This document shows positions 10,235-19,137 of a DNA stretch of 39,996 nt, in pieces (the stretch's first letter is position 1; each line of letters starts with the position of its first letter). Source of the stretch: a virus. The stretch spans positions 1 to 39,996 of the IMG/VR virus record IMGVR_UViG_3300047469_000393, one strand, 5' to 3'. A model generated the notes under the pieces. That model was given only the letters and a program-made list of their open reading frames with translations. It searched no databases and was not told the DNA's origin. The position numbers and the translations under genes were made by a program.

Positions 10235-10251
10235 ACCCGCATTGCAGTGGA

Positions 10252-11187
10252 TCAGGTGAGGTCGCGAATGACCGCGTGAGCGTCCTTGTTGTCCATCTGG
10301 AGACCGAACTCCCAGGTGATCAACATCTTCTCCGCGTCGCCCGTCTTCGCCAGCGGCTTGGCCTCGACGTTACGCAGCGTCTTGAAGCTGACGTGATCGT
10401 AGTCGAGCAGGTAGGCCGCAGCGTCGATGAAGCGATCCGGAACCACCTTCAGCGAACCGAAGTCGGTCACGTACACGTCGTACGCGGCGTGGAGCTTGTT
10501 GCTGTCGGCCTGTTCGAAGCGGGTGGCGTTGCCCGTGAAGCTGGACACGATCACCTTATCGGACGGACGGACGAGCAACTGGGTCGGGGCTCCACCGGCC
10601 GTGTAGGCCGTCTGCATGGCCGACTTGACCAGTGCCTCCGACAGCGCACGAGCCGTACCGGCGACCGGAGCCGTGTTGGTGGACGGGACGGGGAACACGC
10701 CCGCACCCGCACCCACGGAGCCCTGCGTGATCCAACCGGCAAGGCCGCGCGTCTGACGTGCAACGGTCGTGGAACCCGCGTTGAACGTGGTGTTCTGGAC
10801 CAGACCCGTCTCGGCGTCGCGCTTCAGCTCCTTGAGCTTCTTCGACTTCTGGTAGGCGATTTCCGACTTACGACCCGCCTTGTCCACCACTTCCTCGGTA
10901 TCGGAAATGATGAAGTTCTTGGTCGAGACCTGGCAGTAGTTGCCCCAGCGGGTGGACGGGGTAACGGCCGTGAAGCTGGCAACGTCGTCGCCTTCAAGCT
11001 GGGCGTTGTTGGCCGCAGCAGCGAGGGCGTCGGTCTGCCATTCGAAGAAGCGGGCCGAAGCCTTGCCCTTCTTGAGCGCCGAGTAGAACGGGGTGTCCGT
11101 CGGCGAGATCATATCGATCACGTCCGACAGGTCTTCACGCTAGCCGATGGCGGCGTACGTGGTAAAGGTATTGGCAACAATCGTCAC
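10252..11187 (-). CDS. major capsid protein, SU10/DUF5309 type, one in-frame TAG
   Basis: 311 residues from a GTG start at 11187 (GAGGA upstream) to TGA. TAG is codon 16 (11140-11142) in TYAAIG-Q-REDLSDVIDMI. The downstream motif MISPTDTPFYSAL is a signature of the DUF5309/SU10-like major head proteins, followed by KARFFEWQTD-like text and NYCQVSTKNFIISDTEE. The chain is about the usual family length. Had translation stopped at codon 16 there would be no coat protein, although an internal start could be imagined downstream. It assembles on the scaffold encoded just upstream. Confidence 0.9.
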
Positions 11188-11200
11188 TTAGCTATCCTCG

Positions 11201-12223
11201 TTATTTAGAGCGGGCCAGCAGGTAGGCCGCTACATCATCGACGTTGCCGGTGCGCTTGGCGCGTTTGGCTAGGTCGTCGGCCCGTTTCTGTGCTGGCGTG
11301 TTTGTGGGGGTATTGGCGTTGCCTGCCTGGACCGCCTTGGGCGGGGTTTTGGCCTGCACTACCTGTTTCTGCTTAACTGCCTGTGCGCGATCCCACATAG
11401 CTGCCTTGTGGGCAATCAGGACGGCGCGATGGTCGATGAGATCCTTCAGTTCTTCGGGGCTGTAACCGTTCGATACGAGGAAGTCAGCCACTTCGCGTTG
11501 TGCTGCTGCTCGTTTCGTCTGGTCACGCCACTCAGGCAACTTCTCCAGTAGCAATTCCTCGTTCTCGCGGAAAGATTCGGTGCGGGCTTTCTCCGCCTCG
11601 TTCTTCTTCATCTACTCGATGGCCGAGTGGTGATGCTGGATTTCGTTGAGGCGAGCCGACTTGGACGCCATTTCCTGCTGTTTTGCGACCCATGCCGCTG
11701 GATCGCTCTGAGCTAGCTCGGCAAGTTTCGCTTGGTCCCCTACAAGCTCCTGATAGAGCACGCTACCCAGGACATTGAGCTGGTTGATACGGTTCTCGTA
11801 TTCCTGCTTAACGAACTGGCGTTCTTGCGTGATCTGCGAGGTTAGCTGTGCAGCTTCCTGCGTCTTGCGGGTGTAATCCTGCTGCCGCATGTAGCCCTTG
11901 AAGGCTTCATCTGCGGTGACTTCCAGTTCCTCACCCTGGACGGTGATTTTCTTGCTCTTGGTCAGCCATTCGTCTTCCTTGGCCTTGGCTGCGGCGGCTT
12001 CCTTTTCCTCCGGCGTGCTCCCGTCGTCGTCCTGCGCTTCAGACTGTTCCTGTTCCGCGGCATCTTCAGCCTCGGCCTCGGCCTCGGGTTCGTCAGTCGT
12101 TGCAGACGCTTCCTACTCGTCTTCGGGATACTTCGGCTCCAGCCGCTTCAGAATTTCGTCTTCCGTCATGCCCTGCGAAGGTTCAATGGCGGTGTTATCG
12201 ACTTCCCCGGTGGGATTGGTCAT
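11201..12223 (-). CDS. scaffolding protein, two in-frame TAGs
   Basis: 340 residues, TAG at codon 37 (12113-12115) and codon 204 (11612-11614), stop TAA. The N-terminal third is acidic and disordered (PEAEAEAEDAAEQEQ). A helical middle region (QEAAQLTSQITQERQFVKQ, residues about 120-200) and a basic C-terminal tail (QKRADDLAKRAKRTG) follow. This acidic-helical-basic plan, and the position between portal and coat, is typical of scaffolds. The second TAG (HHHSAIE-Q-MKKNEAEK) splits one continuous helix, which is inconsistent with a natural end. Confidence 0.82.
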
Positions 12224-12235
12224 GGTGGTTACTCG

Positions 12236-12358
12236 TTAGGGTGAAATTGTGGTCCCGTTGTTGAGCAGGACCTTCCAGTTGCCTCTATCTACCGGAGCGC
12301 CTGAGTAGATCCCAGTCCACGTCTCCTGGCATTCGAACGGTACGGTGATGCGACACAC
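12236..12358 (-). CDS. very small ORF between portal partner and scaffold
   Basis: A 40-residue frame from GTG (12358) to TAA reading MCRITVPFECQETWTGIYSG and ending LLNNGTTISP. It fills the only gap between its neighbours and has no TAG. Start is uncertain: the frame stays open upstream, but those bases overlap the preceding gene. No family recognised. Confidence 0.35.
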   Translation of the reverse strand: MCRITVPFECQETWTGIYSGAPVDRGNWKVLLNNGTTISP

Positions 12359-12390
12359 TGTCAGCGGGCGAATGAGGCATTCAAGCCCAC

Positions 12391-12681
12391 TCAGAACGCT
12401 ACAGAGCCCCGGCCAGTTGCTTGGGCCACACGCATCTTCAGGGTGGCCTCGGCCATCTTCCCCGACTCGATCAGCGACGACAGGTGCGATTGCACTCTCT
12501 CGGACGCCTTCAGCATCAGGTACAACTTTTCGCGGCCTTCCACGTCTCTTGCCGGGGACTTTGACCATCTTTCCTGTACCTCGTTAGCGAATGTGGCGAA
12601 TGCTTCGGCCAGAAGGGGCTCGGCGAGCAGTTGAGCGGCCTTCTGTCCGCGCTGAATCTCGGCTTCCATCAGGTCGGTCAT
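12391..12681 (-). CDS. portal-adjacent helical protein
   Basis: 96 residues, ATG overlapping the portal stop, TGA stop, no TAG. Entirely helical and charged (LMEAEIQRGQKAAQLL; FANEVQERWSKSPARD), with an Ala-rich centre. Small proteins of this type often follow podovirus portal genes. Function unknown. Confidence 0.62.
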   Translation of the reverse strand: MTDLMEAEIQRGQKAAQLLAEPLLAEAFATFANEVQERWSKSPARDVEGREKLYLMLKASERVQSHLSSLIESGKMAEATLKMRVAQATGRGSVAF

Positions 12682-14885
12682 TCGCGGGCCTCTTGGTAGT
12701 CGGCGTCCGCATCAGCCGTAGACGGGTCTTTCGCGCCCATGGTCTTGGCGGACAGGATCTTGGCCTCGGCGTTGATGCGTGCAATGCGCTCGGCAGAGGC
12801 CAGTTTCATCGCCTCTATGCGCTCGGCCGATTCCATGCTCATCTGGGCCTTCTGCATCGTCAGCTGGGCGTCTAGCTGGGCCTTCTCGCGGGCAACCTGT
12901 ATCGCGCTCTCGGCCTGCATCTGGTTGCGCTGAGCCTCAAGCTGGGTTTCCTGCTGCGACTGCTGCGCCTGGAACTCCTGCTTCATGCGTTCGACTTCTA
13001 CATCACCCTGCTGCTTGGCCTGCTGGAGCTGGCCCTGCTGCTGCAACTCGGCCTGCTTGGCCTGCGAGTCGGCCTGAATCTTGAGGATGGCCGGATCGGG
13101 TTTGTCCTGCTGCTGTGGGCCTTCGCCGGGAGCAGTGAAGTACCGACCTACGTCCTTCTTACCCATCGCCGCCAGGAGGTCCTCAAGGCTGCTGTAGGCG
13201 TTCTGTGGCTGCACGAGGCCGTACTGCGCTGCCTGCTGCTGGATCTGGAGCAGCATCATGGCGTTCTGGATCTGCTTGGCCTTGCTCGACGTGCCGATGC
13301 CGATAGATACGGACATCGAGTAGTTGTTCTTCCATGCCCGGGGATCGACCGCCATCCAGTTGCCGTTGACCTTGATCTGGGCCTCTCGGTCCTGATACTG
13401 GGTCGCGTTCTTGAGCAGCAGGCGGTACACGCGGCTGATAAACGTCTCAGCGATGACACGGGCGATCAGTTCAAGGCGCTGGTCCGCCTGATCCTGAAGG
13501 GTTGCGACGCCCTCCGAGCCGATCTGCGACTTCGACAGTTCTTCGCCAACGAGGCCCTGCGAGAACTGCTTGATGCCGGTGCGATTGTCTCGCACGCTAT
13601 CGAAGTAATTGATACCGGCCTGCGCATTCGGGCCGATATCCGTCGTAGTCAGTTCACGGATGGCGTCCGGGTTATCGGCACGGATGATGCCGCCCGGTCG
13701 CGGGTTGAGCAGATCGTCGAGGTTCACCTGACCGGCTACCACGATCTTCTGCGGGTTGTTCGCCAGGTACAGGTTGTCGAGGTACTGACGGGTCACGGCG
13801 GTCTTGATCCGCTGAATGTCCTCGGTCAGATCCCACATGCTCAGGCCAATGAGCTTGTACGGCATGAGGTTGGGGCAGCACAGGGCAAACTCGTGGTCGT
13901 CAACGATCTCGTTTTCGAAGATGACCGTGCCGGCCTTGACGATGCGGCGATACTCGGCGATGCCATCACCGTCCGCGTCCACCCGAATGTACACGAGCTG
14001 CAACGTGACGACACGTTGGCTCGGGTCCGGGGAATCGTCATCATCGGACACCGTGAAGCTGCCGTCGTAGGATTCGCGCTCCATGCGCTCGCCGTACGTG
14101 TCGCCCTCGTCGTCGCCCGTGGGGATCTCGGCAACCTTACCCGCGTCGTAGCCCATCGAAAGCAGGTCGGAAACGGTGCGCTCGGTGTTCTAGCCCACGC
14201 AGCGCAGTTTCTCGATGTCGCGGCTGTCCTTGCTGAACCAGACTTCCTCGGGTGGCACACCCTCAACCACGATGTTGTGCTGCTTGGTCTTGCGCTTGGC
14301 CGTGACGTTGAACGTCGGCTGAGGCGGAGTGCCATCAGGTCCCGGCATGGCCTGAGCGGGAACCTGCTCGACGATCTCCACGTTCTCATCAACGGCAAGC
14401 GCCTGGACATCCTGTTCCGACAGGTACTCGTAGTGTTCCTCGCGCTCGTCCCACGCTTCCTCGCAGTAGACCTTGACCACGCCCATACGGGAGATCAGGG
14501 CCGACTTGATGGCGTCGTGCAGGACCGTGAAGCCCTGGTTCTTGCGGAACAGCATCCAGCCACAGTATTCCGTGGCGTCGTTGGCATTCTTCTCGTCCTC
14601 GGGGCCTTCTGCTTCAAAGCGGATCACGTCGTCGGCCCCGCAGAACATCCGCATGAGCGAAGGCATGGCCGATTCGACGACTTCCAGCAGATCCTTGCTG
14701 ACGACCTTGGACCGGCCATCTACGTCAGGCGGGGTCAGCTCGTGCGTGGCCTCGCCAAGGTAGTACGCCATAGCCCGCGTACGGTCAGACGACAGCTAGT
14801 CCGCGTAGCCGATGCCGTTCGCCCGCTCGTGGTCGATGAGGGCGCAAAGCTCGCCGTCCGTCATCTTCTTGGATTTCTCTGCCAT
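12678..14885 (-). CDS. portal protein, P22-portal-like, two in-frame TAGs
   Basis: 735 residues (P22 gp1 has 725), ATG overlapping the TerL stop as TAATG and ending in TGA. TAG is codon 30 (14796-14798; GIGYAD-Q-LSSDRTRAM) and codon 232 (14190-14192; LRCVG-Q-NTERTVSDLL). Family landmarks are YYLGEATHELTPPDVDGRSK, MPSLMRMF and GMDLTEDIQ-like SMWDLTEDIQRIKTAV, then FSQGLVGEELSKSQ. The last 200 residues form a very Gln/Ala-rich coiled coil (QAELQQQGQLQQAKQQ), the counterpart of the P22 portal barrel. It forms the dodecameric DNA channel with TerL and the adaptor. Confidence 0.9.
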
Positions 14886-16144
14886 TAAGCGGTCGCCAGT
14901 GTCTTGTAAGTCAGTTTGCCGCCCCAGTCCTCGTTAGAGAGCTTCGGGGCGACGACGTGTAGGTAGCGGAACGCATCGGCACCGTGGCTGAACTGATCGT
15001 GCAGTGGAGCGCCAGGCTCGCCCGTTGATAGCGGCAGCGCACGCCTGTAACGCTTCAGGCACTCGACCAGCGGACCAGCCTTGGCCTTGTCGAAGTAGAC
15101 CTGTCCGAACTGCCTACGGGCCAGCCTGATGCCTTCCTCGATGCCGAGCCGTGGAACGATCGATACCTTCCAGCCCAGCTCCTGCATGATCTCCTGCGAT
15201 GACTTGCCGGTCTTGAAGTCCCGGTTCTCGCCATCGTGCGGTAGCCAGATCGTGCCCCAGTTGTGTTTCCGGGTCTTCAGTTCCGTCGAGTACCAGTCCA
15301 GCGTCTTGTGGTTGCCCTCAACGTACTCGATGACACGGAGTTGGCTGAGGTGCTTCTGCACGAGGATCAGCGTCATCTGGTCATTCCAGCCAAGGTCGAA
15401 CACCACATGGACCTTCAGGGCCGGATCGTATGGAACGTCGCAGATTCGGCTAGGCGTGGCTTCCTTGGCACTGGCTATCTCGTCGGCGTAGATCGCCCCA
15501 GAGACAGCAGGCAGGCATACGCCTTCCCATGTGTGGTCGTACTCGGCCTTGGTCAACATTTCCTTGTCGCGAAGCCGCTCGGCCTCAAGGATGCCGTTGA
15601 ACCACGGGTTGTCCGAGTAGTTCATCTTCACGACGAACGAGTCTTCGGGAGCGTTCTCCACGAAGCGTACGTACGTCGGATCGGTGTCCAGCTCCGGGTT
15701 GAACGTGATCCAGACCTCAGAGCCGTCCTTTCGGATGGTCGGGATCAGGATCTTCCAACTCCGCTCCGTGATCGCCTGGGCTTCCTCGCACCACACGATG
15801 TCCACGCCCTCATAGGACTTCACGGACTCGGCGGTCTGGTCACTCAGGCCAGCAAAGGTGATCTCAGTGCCATTCAGGCCCTTGATGACCGTTGCCTGCA
15901 CCTCGTAGAACGCGCCTAGGCCCATGGACGCTATCTGGTCGCCCAGGAGCTTGTGTACGGAGTCCTTGATGGACTTCTGGATCTCTCGGGTGCAGAGGAT
16001 GCGCAACGGCCTCTCAGCGCCCTACAGGAGCAATGCGCGGGCGTAACCCCAAGACTTGCCGGAGCCTCGCCCGCCATATGCCACCTTGTAGCGATGGGCG
16101 TCGAACAAGCCGCGTAGCTTGGCCGGGAACTCGATGTTACTCAC
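14885..16144 (-). CDS. terL: terminase large subunit, one in-frame TAG
   Basis: 419 residues from GTG at 16144 to TAA. The start overlaps the TerS stop (GTGAGTAA). Walker A is GGRGSGKS (residues 24-31). TAG is codon 41 (16022-16024), in ALLL-Q-GAERPLRILCTRE, between Walker A and the adenine-side strand. Walker B and catalytic Glu are in VDIVWCEEA (about residues 114-121). The nuclease domain begins with VVFDLGWND and closes with HGADAFRYL. Stopping at the TAG would leave 40 residues including only Walker A, so readthrough is essential for packaging. Confidence 0.93.
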
Positions 16145-16496
16145 CCTTAGCCTCAACGAATGATAGCGTCAGGCTAGTCAGAGTGCCGGATATCTCGGTC
16201 TGACTCTTGTCCGTATAGTCATTCCGGAACCTACAGCTAACCTGCTTAGCCCACAGTGATGCGTTGAAGCCAGTCTTTTCGAGACCCTCTTGCCCCTTGT
16301 CCTCAAACCACGCCTGAGCCAAGTCTCTCGCCCGCGTGATTGCGTCCAAAAACTCCGGGTAAATCTCTGCCCAGTTGTGCAATGTCTGCCTAGCCACGTC
16401 CAACGACGCAGCGATCTAGGCGTGGCTCTTGCCAGCACGGCCAAGCTCGATGACCTGGTCGCAGTACTCTGGCAGGTAATCAGTCGGGCGTGCCAT
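16137..16496 (-). CDS. terS: terminase small subunit, one in-frame TAG
   Basis: 119 residues, ATG at 16496, stop TAA. TAG is codon 27 (16416-16418), giving GRAGKSHA-Q-IAASLDVARQTLHNWA. This is the HTH of TerS, and the motif 'xAQIAAxLxVxxxTLxxW' normally has Gln at the TAG site, so it is strong evidence for Gln. The rest is helical (oligomerisation). The start lies inside the end of the GIY-YIG gene (17-base overlap). Confidence 0.9.
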
Positions 16497-17007
16497 CGGG
16501 ATACTCAATTGTTATTTTGTGAGCTGCCATGGCGGTCCTGAATGGACCATTACCCATCTGGCTGCGGCACCTGTTTAGGGCTTCGGAAAAAGTGTCAGTT
16601 ATGTCATGTCCTAGAAGGAACAGCTTGCCTCCGCTAGCGGCCATGAACCGGAGTATCTGGGCCATGATGGCGAGGTGCGTCACGTCGTACCTATCCACAG
16701 GATCGCGAGATAGCGGGCCACACACTCCGCCAGGCAACACGTTGGTCAGCTTGTCCAGGCCGATATGGGCGATCCGCTCAGCCTCGAACCCGTATGCCTC
16801 ACTCTCGTCCGTGAAGTACTTGACGATATCTACTCGGTATTCAAGACCTGCGGCCTAGATTTCCCTGATTCTGTTGCACTTTCGGGACCGGACGCCTGCC
16901 TTGGCATACTTAGCGTGCTCGTATGGCCGGTTCTTTGTACCCTTACCAACATAGAACACCTCATCGTTTCGGGGGTCTATAAGGTCGTACACGAAGAACC
17001 TGCTCAT
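16480..17007 (-). CDS. GIY-YIG endonuclease, one in-frame TAG
   Basis: 175 residues, ATG at 17007, stop TGA. The N-terminus has a GIY-YIG domain of the LEM-3/YhbQ-like type: FFVYDLIDP, then EVFYVGKGTKNRPYEH, with the catalytic Glu candidate in EAERIAHIG. TAG is codon 51 (16855-16857) in RKCNRIREI-Q-AAGLEYRVDI, within the catalytic domain. The second half (HLAIMAQILRFMAAS) is unassigned. It sits just before terminase, a common place for free-standing homing endonucleases. Readthrough is needed for any activity. Confidence 0.8.
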
Positions 17008-17129
17008 AAGGCATCCTGTCACACTATCTATTCACAACTTCAGCTCCAGGCCAATCCCAGAGCCGTTTCATGCGTTCGGAATCTATTCGTGTTCGTGATT
17101 CGTGAACAGCGAACGTTAGTTGGATTGGG

Positions 17130-17543
17130 TCAGGGACTTGTCTCATCACCTGGCCACCAATCGTAGCTAACCTCGCGCTTGCTCAACGGATCCCAGTAGA
17201 TCACCGAGACCTTGCCCTATCCTTCGCCGTCTTTCCGGTCCGTGCTGGCCGAGGCAGAGGCTTGCGCCACAGGTTCGTGTGACGGTTCACTAGCATTTCC
17301 ATGTGTTACCTCGTATGTGGCGGGGGTGGTCCGATTCGAACGGACATCCGAGAACTTTAGAGATTCTGGCTCTACCATTGAGCTACACCCCACTAAACCT
17401 TCCAACCTCAAGCTATCCACGTAGTTCTTCTCGCGGACACTGGCGTAGTAATCCTTCTTGGCCGCAAACACTCGATCCCAGTTATCCGAGAACGTCTGCT
17501 CATCCACACTCAGCGGACGACGGTCATCGCCCTTGCCGGTCAC
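17130..17543 (-). CDS. hypothetical frame spanning the suppressor tRNA, one in-frame TAG
   Basis: Frame from GTG 17543 (overlapping the previous stop) to TGA 17130, 137 codons with TAG at codon 109 (17217-17219). The first 50 residues (RRPLSVDEQTFSDNWDRVFA) look like a real phage protein. Residues 52-75 are only the translated tRNA gene. After it the frame stays open (ASEPSHEPVAQASASA) and, beyond the TAG, gives GKVSVIYWDPLSKREVSYDW. It may be a gene that acquired the tRNA by insertion, or two small genes flanking it. Function unknown. Confidence 0.4.
17318..17392 (-). tRNA. tRNA-Sup(CUA), glutamine-type amber suppressor
   Basis: A canonical 75-base cloverleaf with encoded CCA. Arms: acceptor TGGGGTG/CACCCCC (U1-C72 unpaired, six pairs), D stem GCTC/GAGC with AATGGTA loop, anticodon stem AGAAT/GTTCT, loop CTCTAAA with anticodon CTA (17358-17360), variable CGGAT, T stem GTCCG/CGGAC with loop TTCGAAT, discriminator G73. 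Glutaminyl-tRNA synthetase favours a weak 1-72 pair, G2-C71, G3-C70, G73 and U35, all present. It should decode UAG, probably as Gln, using host GlnRS; no synthetase or release factor is encoded here. It lies within the late operon and shows no promoter of its own that I can see. Confidence 0.93.
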
Positions 17544-17710
17544 CGGATGTCTTCCAAATCAATCTTGGGCATCCTGACCTTTAGCGAGCCATCAGGGGCG
17601 ATAACGATAGGAGCCTGGATGGAAGCGCCAGTCACTGGGTCGAACCAGTGCGCAACAATTTGCGTTCCCGCCAAGATGATTTCCCAGTACTTAATATCCA
17701 GGGCACTCAT
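17540..17710 (-). CDS. conserved small phage protein
   Basis: 56 residues, ATG overlapping the previous TGA, TGA stop, no TAG. Reads SALDIKYWEIILAGTQIVAH and then DPVTGASIQAPIVIAPDGSL, compact beta-rich text ending DLEDIR. Coupled to both neighbours. No family recognised. Confidence 0.6.
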   Translation of the reverse strand: MSALDIKYWEIILAGTQIVAHWFDPVTGASIQAPIVIAPDGSLKVRMPKIDLEDIR

Positions 17711-17877
17711 GCAGCAGGCGAGAAGTTCGCGTTGAGGTAGTAAGCCAGCGCATCCCACGTTTCGAAGCTGACGGACTGAGACACCGGAGACGTTGGCGTC
17801 TCGACGATGGCAAAGCCGTTCATGGTCCGGGTGATGACGACACTGTCGTTGTGGATCCAGGCAGGGATACCGGTCAT
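17707..17877 (-). CDS. conserved small phage protein
   Basis: 56 residues from ATG 17877 (overlapping the lipoprotein stop) to TGA, no TAG. Reads IPAWIHNDSVVITRTMNGF, then SVSFETWDALAYYLNAN. Function unknown; position is between spanin-like genes and the tRNA. Confidence 0.6.
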   Translation of the reverse strand: MTGIPAWIHNDSVVITRTMNGFAIVETPTSPVSQSVSFETWDALAYYLNANFSPAA

Positions 17878-18122
17878 TTAGATTCCTCGTCAGAATTCGT
17901 ATTGGATTTGTATTTGCCCCAGCCGCAGATGGCCTTGCCAGTCTCGTCATGGGTCAGGATTTGTTTGGCCGTGCCATCGGTCAGCACGTCGTCTTGGGAC
18001 ACGTAGATGGGCTTGGACCAGTCACACCCATTAATCCCTGCTCCAGTTGTCGCGCAACCGGCCAGCAGCAGAATCGGGAGGCACATCGCGAACAGGAATG
18101 GTCGGGGCGGGTGGTAACGCAT
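17874..18122 (-). CDS. Rz1-like lipoprotein (outer-membrane spanin candidate)
   Basis: 82 residues with a signal sequence and lipobox LLAGC (Cys23). The mature part (GCDWSKPIYVSQDDVLTDG, then ICGW) matches a widespread phage lipoprotein pattern. It starts 92 bases inside the upstream Rz-like gene in another frame, the usual o-spanin/i-spanin arrangement. It probably ends lysis by fusing the membranes with the Rz-like partner. The alternative is a lipoprotein that simply follows the spanins. Confidence 0.65.
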   Translation of the reverse strand: MRYHPPRPFLFAMCLPILLLAGCATTGAGINGCDWSKPIYVSQDDVLTDGTAKQILTHDETGKAICGWGKYKSNTNSDEESK

Positions 18123-18312
18123 CTACGGTGTCCTCAACCTTCGTTCGCTTCTTGTGGTTCTTCGCTACGACCTTTTCCGTCTTCTGGGCCTGCGCCTGTC
18201 GCTCGCTGGTCACCGCTGAGTGGTGAACCCACAACAGACTTGCTAGCCATAGCGCGAGCCCTACCCCAATGCTCCATACCCATCGCTGCATCATCTTCTG
18301 CCTCGCAGTCAC
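18031..18312 (-). CDS. Rz-like inner-membrane spanin candidate
   Basis: 93 residues, ATG to TAA, with an N-terminal membrane anchor (residues 10-29; WVWSIGVGLALWLASLLW), a charged linker (QAQAQKTEKVVAKNHKKRT) and a Pro-rich end. It overlaps the lipoprotein gene, as Rz/Rz1 pairs do. It is shorter than lambda Rz (153 residues), so the name rests on arrangement and topology. Confidence 0.6.
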   Translation of the reverse strand: MTARQKMMQRWVWSIGVGLALWLASLLWVHHSAVTSERQAQAQKTEKVVAKNHKKRTKVEDTVDALPPAPTIPVRDVPPDSAAGRLRDNWSRD

Positions 18313-18436
18313 AAGGGCCGGGCTGTCTAGCCGGTGCCACGCTAGTGCTGCATGTGTTCGTGTGGGTGGCCTTGCCGCTCGCCAGGATGTAAGCCTCGGC
18401 CAGTCGTTCGTTTAGCCAGTCCCTCGGGTCAACCAT
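18134..18436 (-). CDS. hypothetical frame overlapping the Rz-like gene
   Basis: 100 residues, ATG overlapping the preceding TGA (GGTTGA) and ending TGA. The N-terminal half (MVDPRDWLNERLAEAYILAS) looks coding and is coupled to the small membrane gene. The second half is out of frame with and fully overlaps the Rz-like gene, and its sequence is low-complexity, so the real product may be shorter. Function unknown. Confidence 0.4.
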   Translation of the reverse strand: MVDPRDWLNERLAEAYILASGKATHTNTCSTSVAPARQPGPCDCEAEDDAAMGMEHWGRARAMASKSVVGSPLSGDQRATGAGPEDGKGRSEEPQEANEG

Positions 18437-18524
18437 CGCCAGGGCCGAAGTACATGCGGATGGTGATCACGCCTGCCGCTACGATCAGTCCCAGGGTGAT
18501 CCAGTTACTGATGGTCTGTGCCAT
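18429..18524 (-). CDS. 31-residue membrane protein
   Basis: ATG 18524 to TGA 18429, giving a single membrane helix (ITLGLIVAAGVITIRMYF) and a short tail. It begins inside the end of the protease gene and couples to the next gene. Its size and location in a lysis cassette suggest an accessory holin-type or regulatory membrane peptide, but nothing specific is shown. Confidence 0.55.
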   Translation of the reverse strand: MAQTISNWITLGLIVAAGVITIRMYFGPGDG

Positions 18525-19128
18525 AGCCAACCTCTCGGTACTGCTCGGCGGTGAACTTGAAGGGGATCGAGCCCATGAGCTTGAACTGGATGCCGTTGTA
18601 GTTAACGACAATGGCGTAACTGGTGACTGCCGTTACCTCGCCGTCTAAGTTGAAGATCCCGGAACCCGAATCGCCCGGATATCCATTTACGTCGTAAATC
18701 GTCGTTACCTTGCCATCCTTGTCGTCGTATCCCGAGACGTGACCTTCGCGGTACATGAAATAAAGGAACGCAGGCTGGCCCCAGAGGAACACGACATCAC
18801 CGGGCTTCGCCTCCTTACCCATGCGGGCCCACGTAGTGAATGTTGCATCCACCACAAGCATCGTGTGGTCGTTGCCGTCGTCCAGGCGCTTCTATACGTG
18901 GACTACCTTGTCGTTGACCTTTAGTTCCTTCAGGTCTTCGAAGCAATGTGTCGCTGACAGGATCAGGTGTGGGCCAATGGCCGTACCGCTGCACACCCCA
19001 TTCCCATCCATTTCCAACCGGAGGGCTACTGCTCGACTTCGACTGAGCAGATCGTCTCGCGGTGAATGCGTCGCGCATCCAACCATAGCCACGAGAAGGA
19101 CGAGGTAGAACGCGATTCGCAATTTCAT
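18505..19128 (-). CDS. secreted trypsin-like serine protease, catalytic residues split by in-frame TAG
   Basis: 207 residues. Signal/lipobox-like start (FYLVLLVAMVGC, Cys18) predicts export, perhaps as a lipoprotein. The fold is chymotrypsin-like: SATHC holds the catalytic His (His61), NDHTMLVVD holds the likely Asp (about 87), and GYPGDSGSG holds the nucleophile Ser154. TAG is codon 79 (18892-18894; KVVHV-Q-KRLDDGN), between His and Ser. Stopping there gives no active site at all, so the protease requires readthrough. It lies among the lysis genes. Substrate unknown; it could act in the periplasm during lysis or superinfection. Confidence 0.82.
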
Positions 19129-19137
19129 CTTACGGCC

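Noticed and set aside
10276-11208. 310-residue plus-strand frame
   Set aside because: It is the complement of the coat gene, with no recognisable protein features. GC-rich DNA creates such long antisense frames.
13893-14888. 331-residue plus-strand frame
   Set aside because: It lies opposite the portal gene, which has clear family motifs. The frame has skewed His/Arg/Val/Asp composition typical of an antisense read.
15263-15919. 218-residue plus-strand frame
   Set aside because: Antisense to TerL, where Walker motifs and the nuclease Asp are unambiguous.
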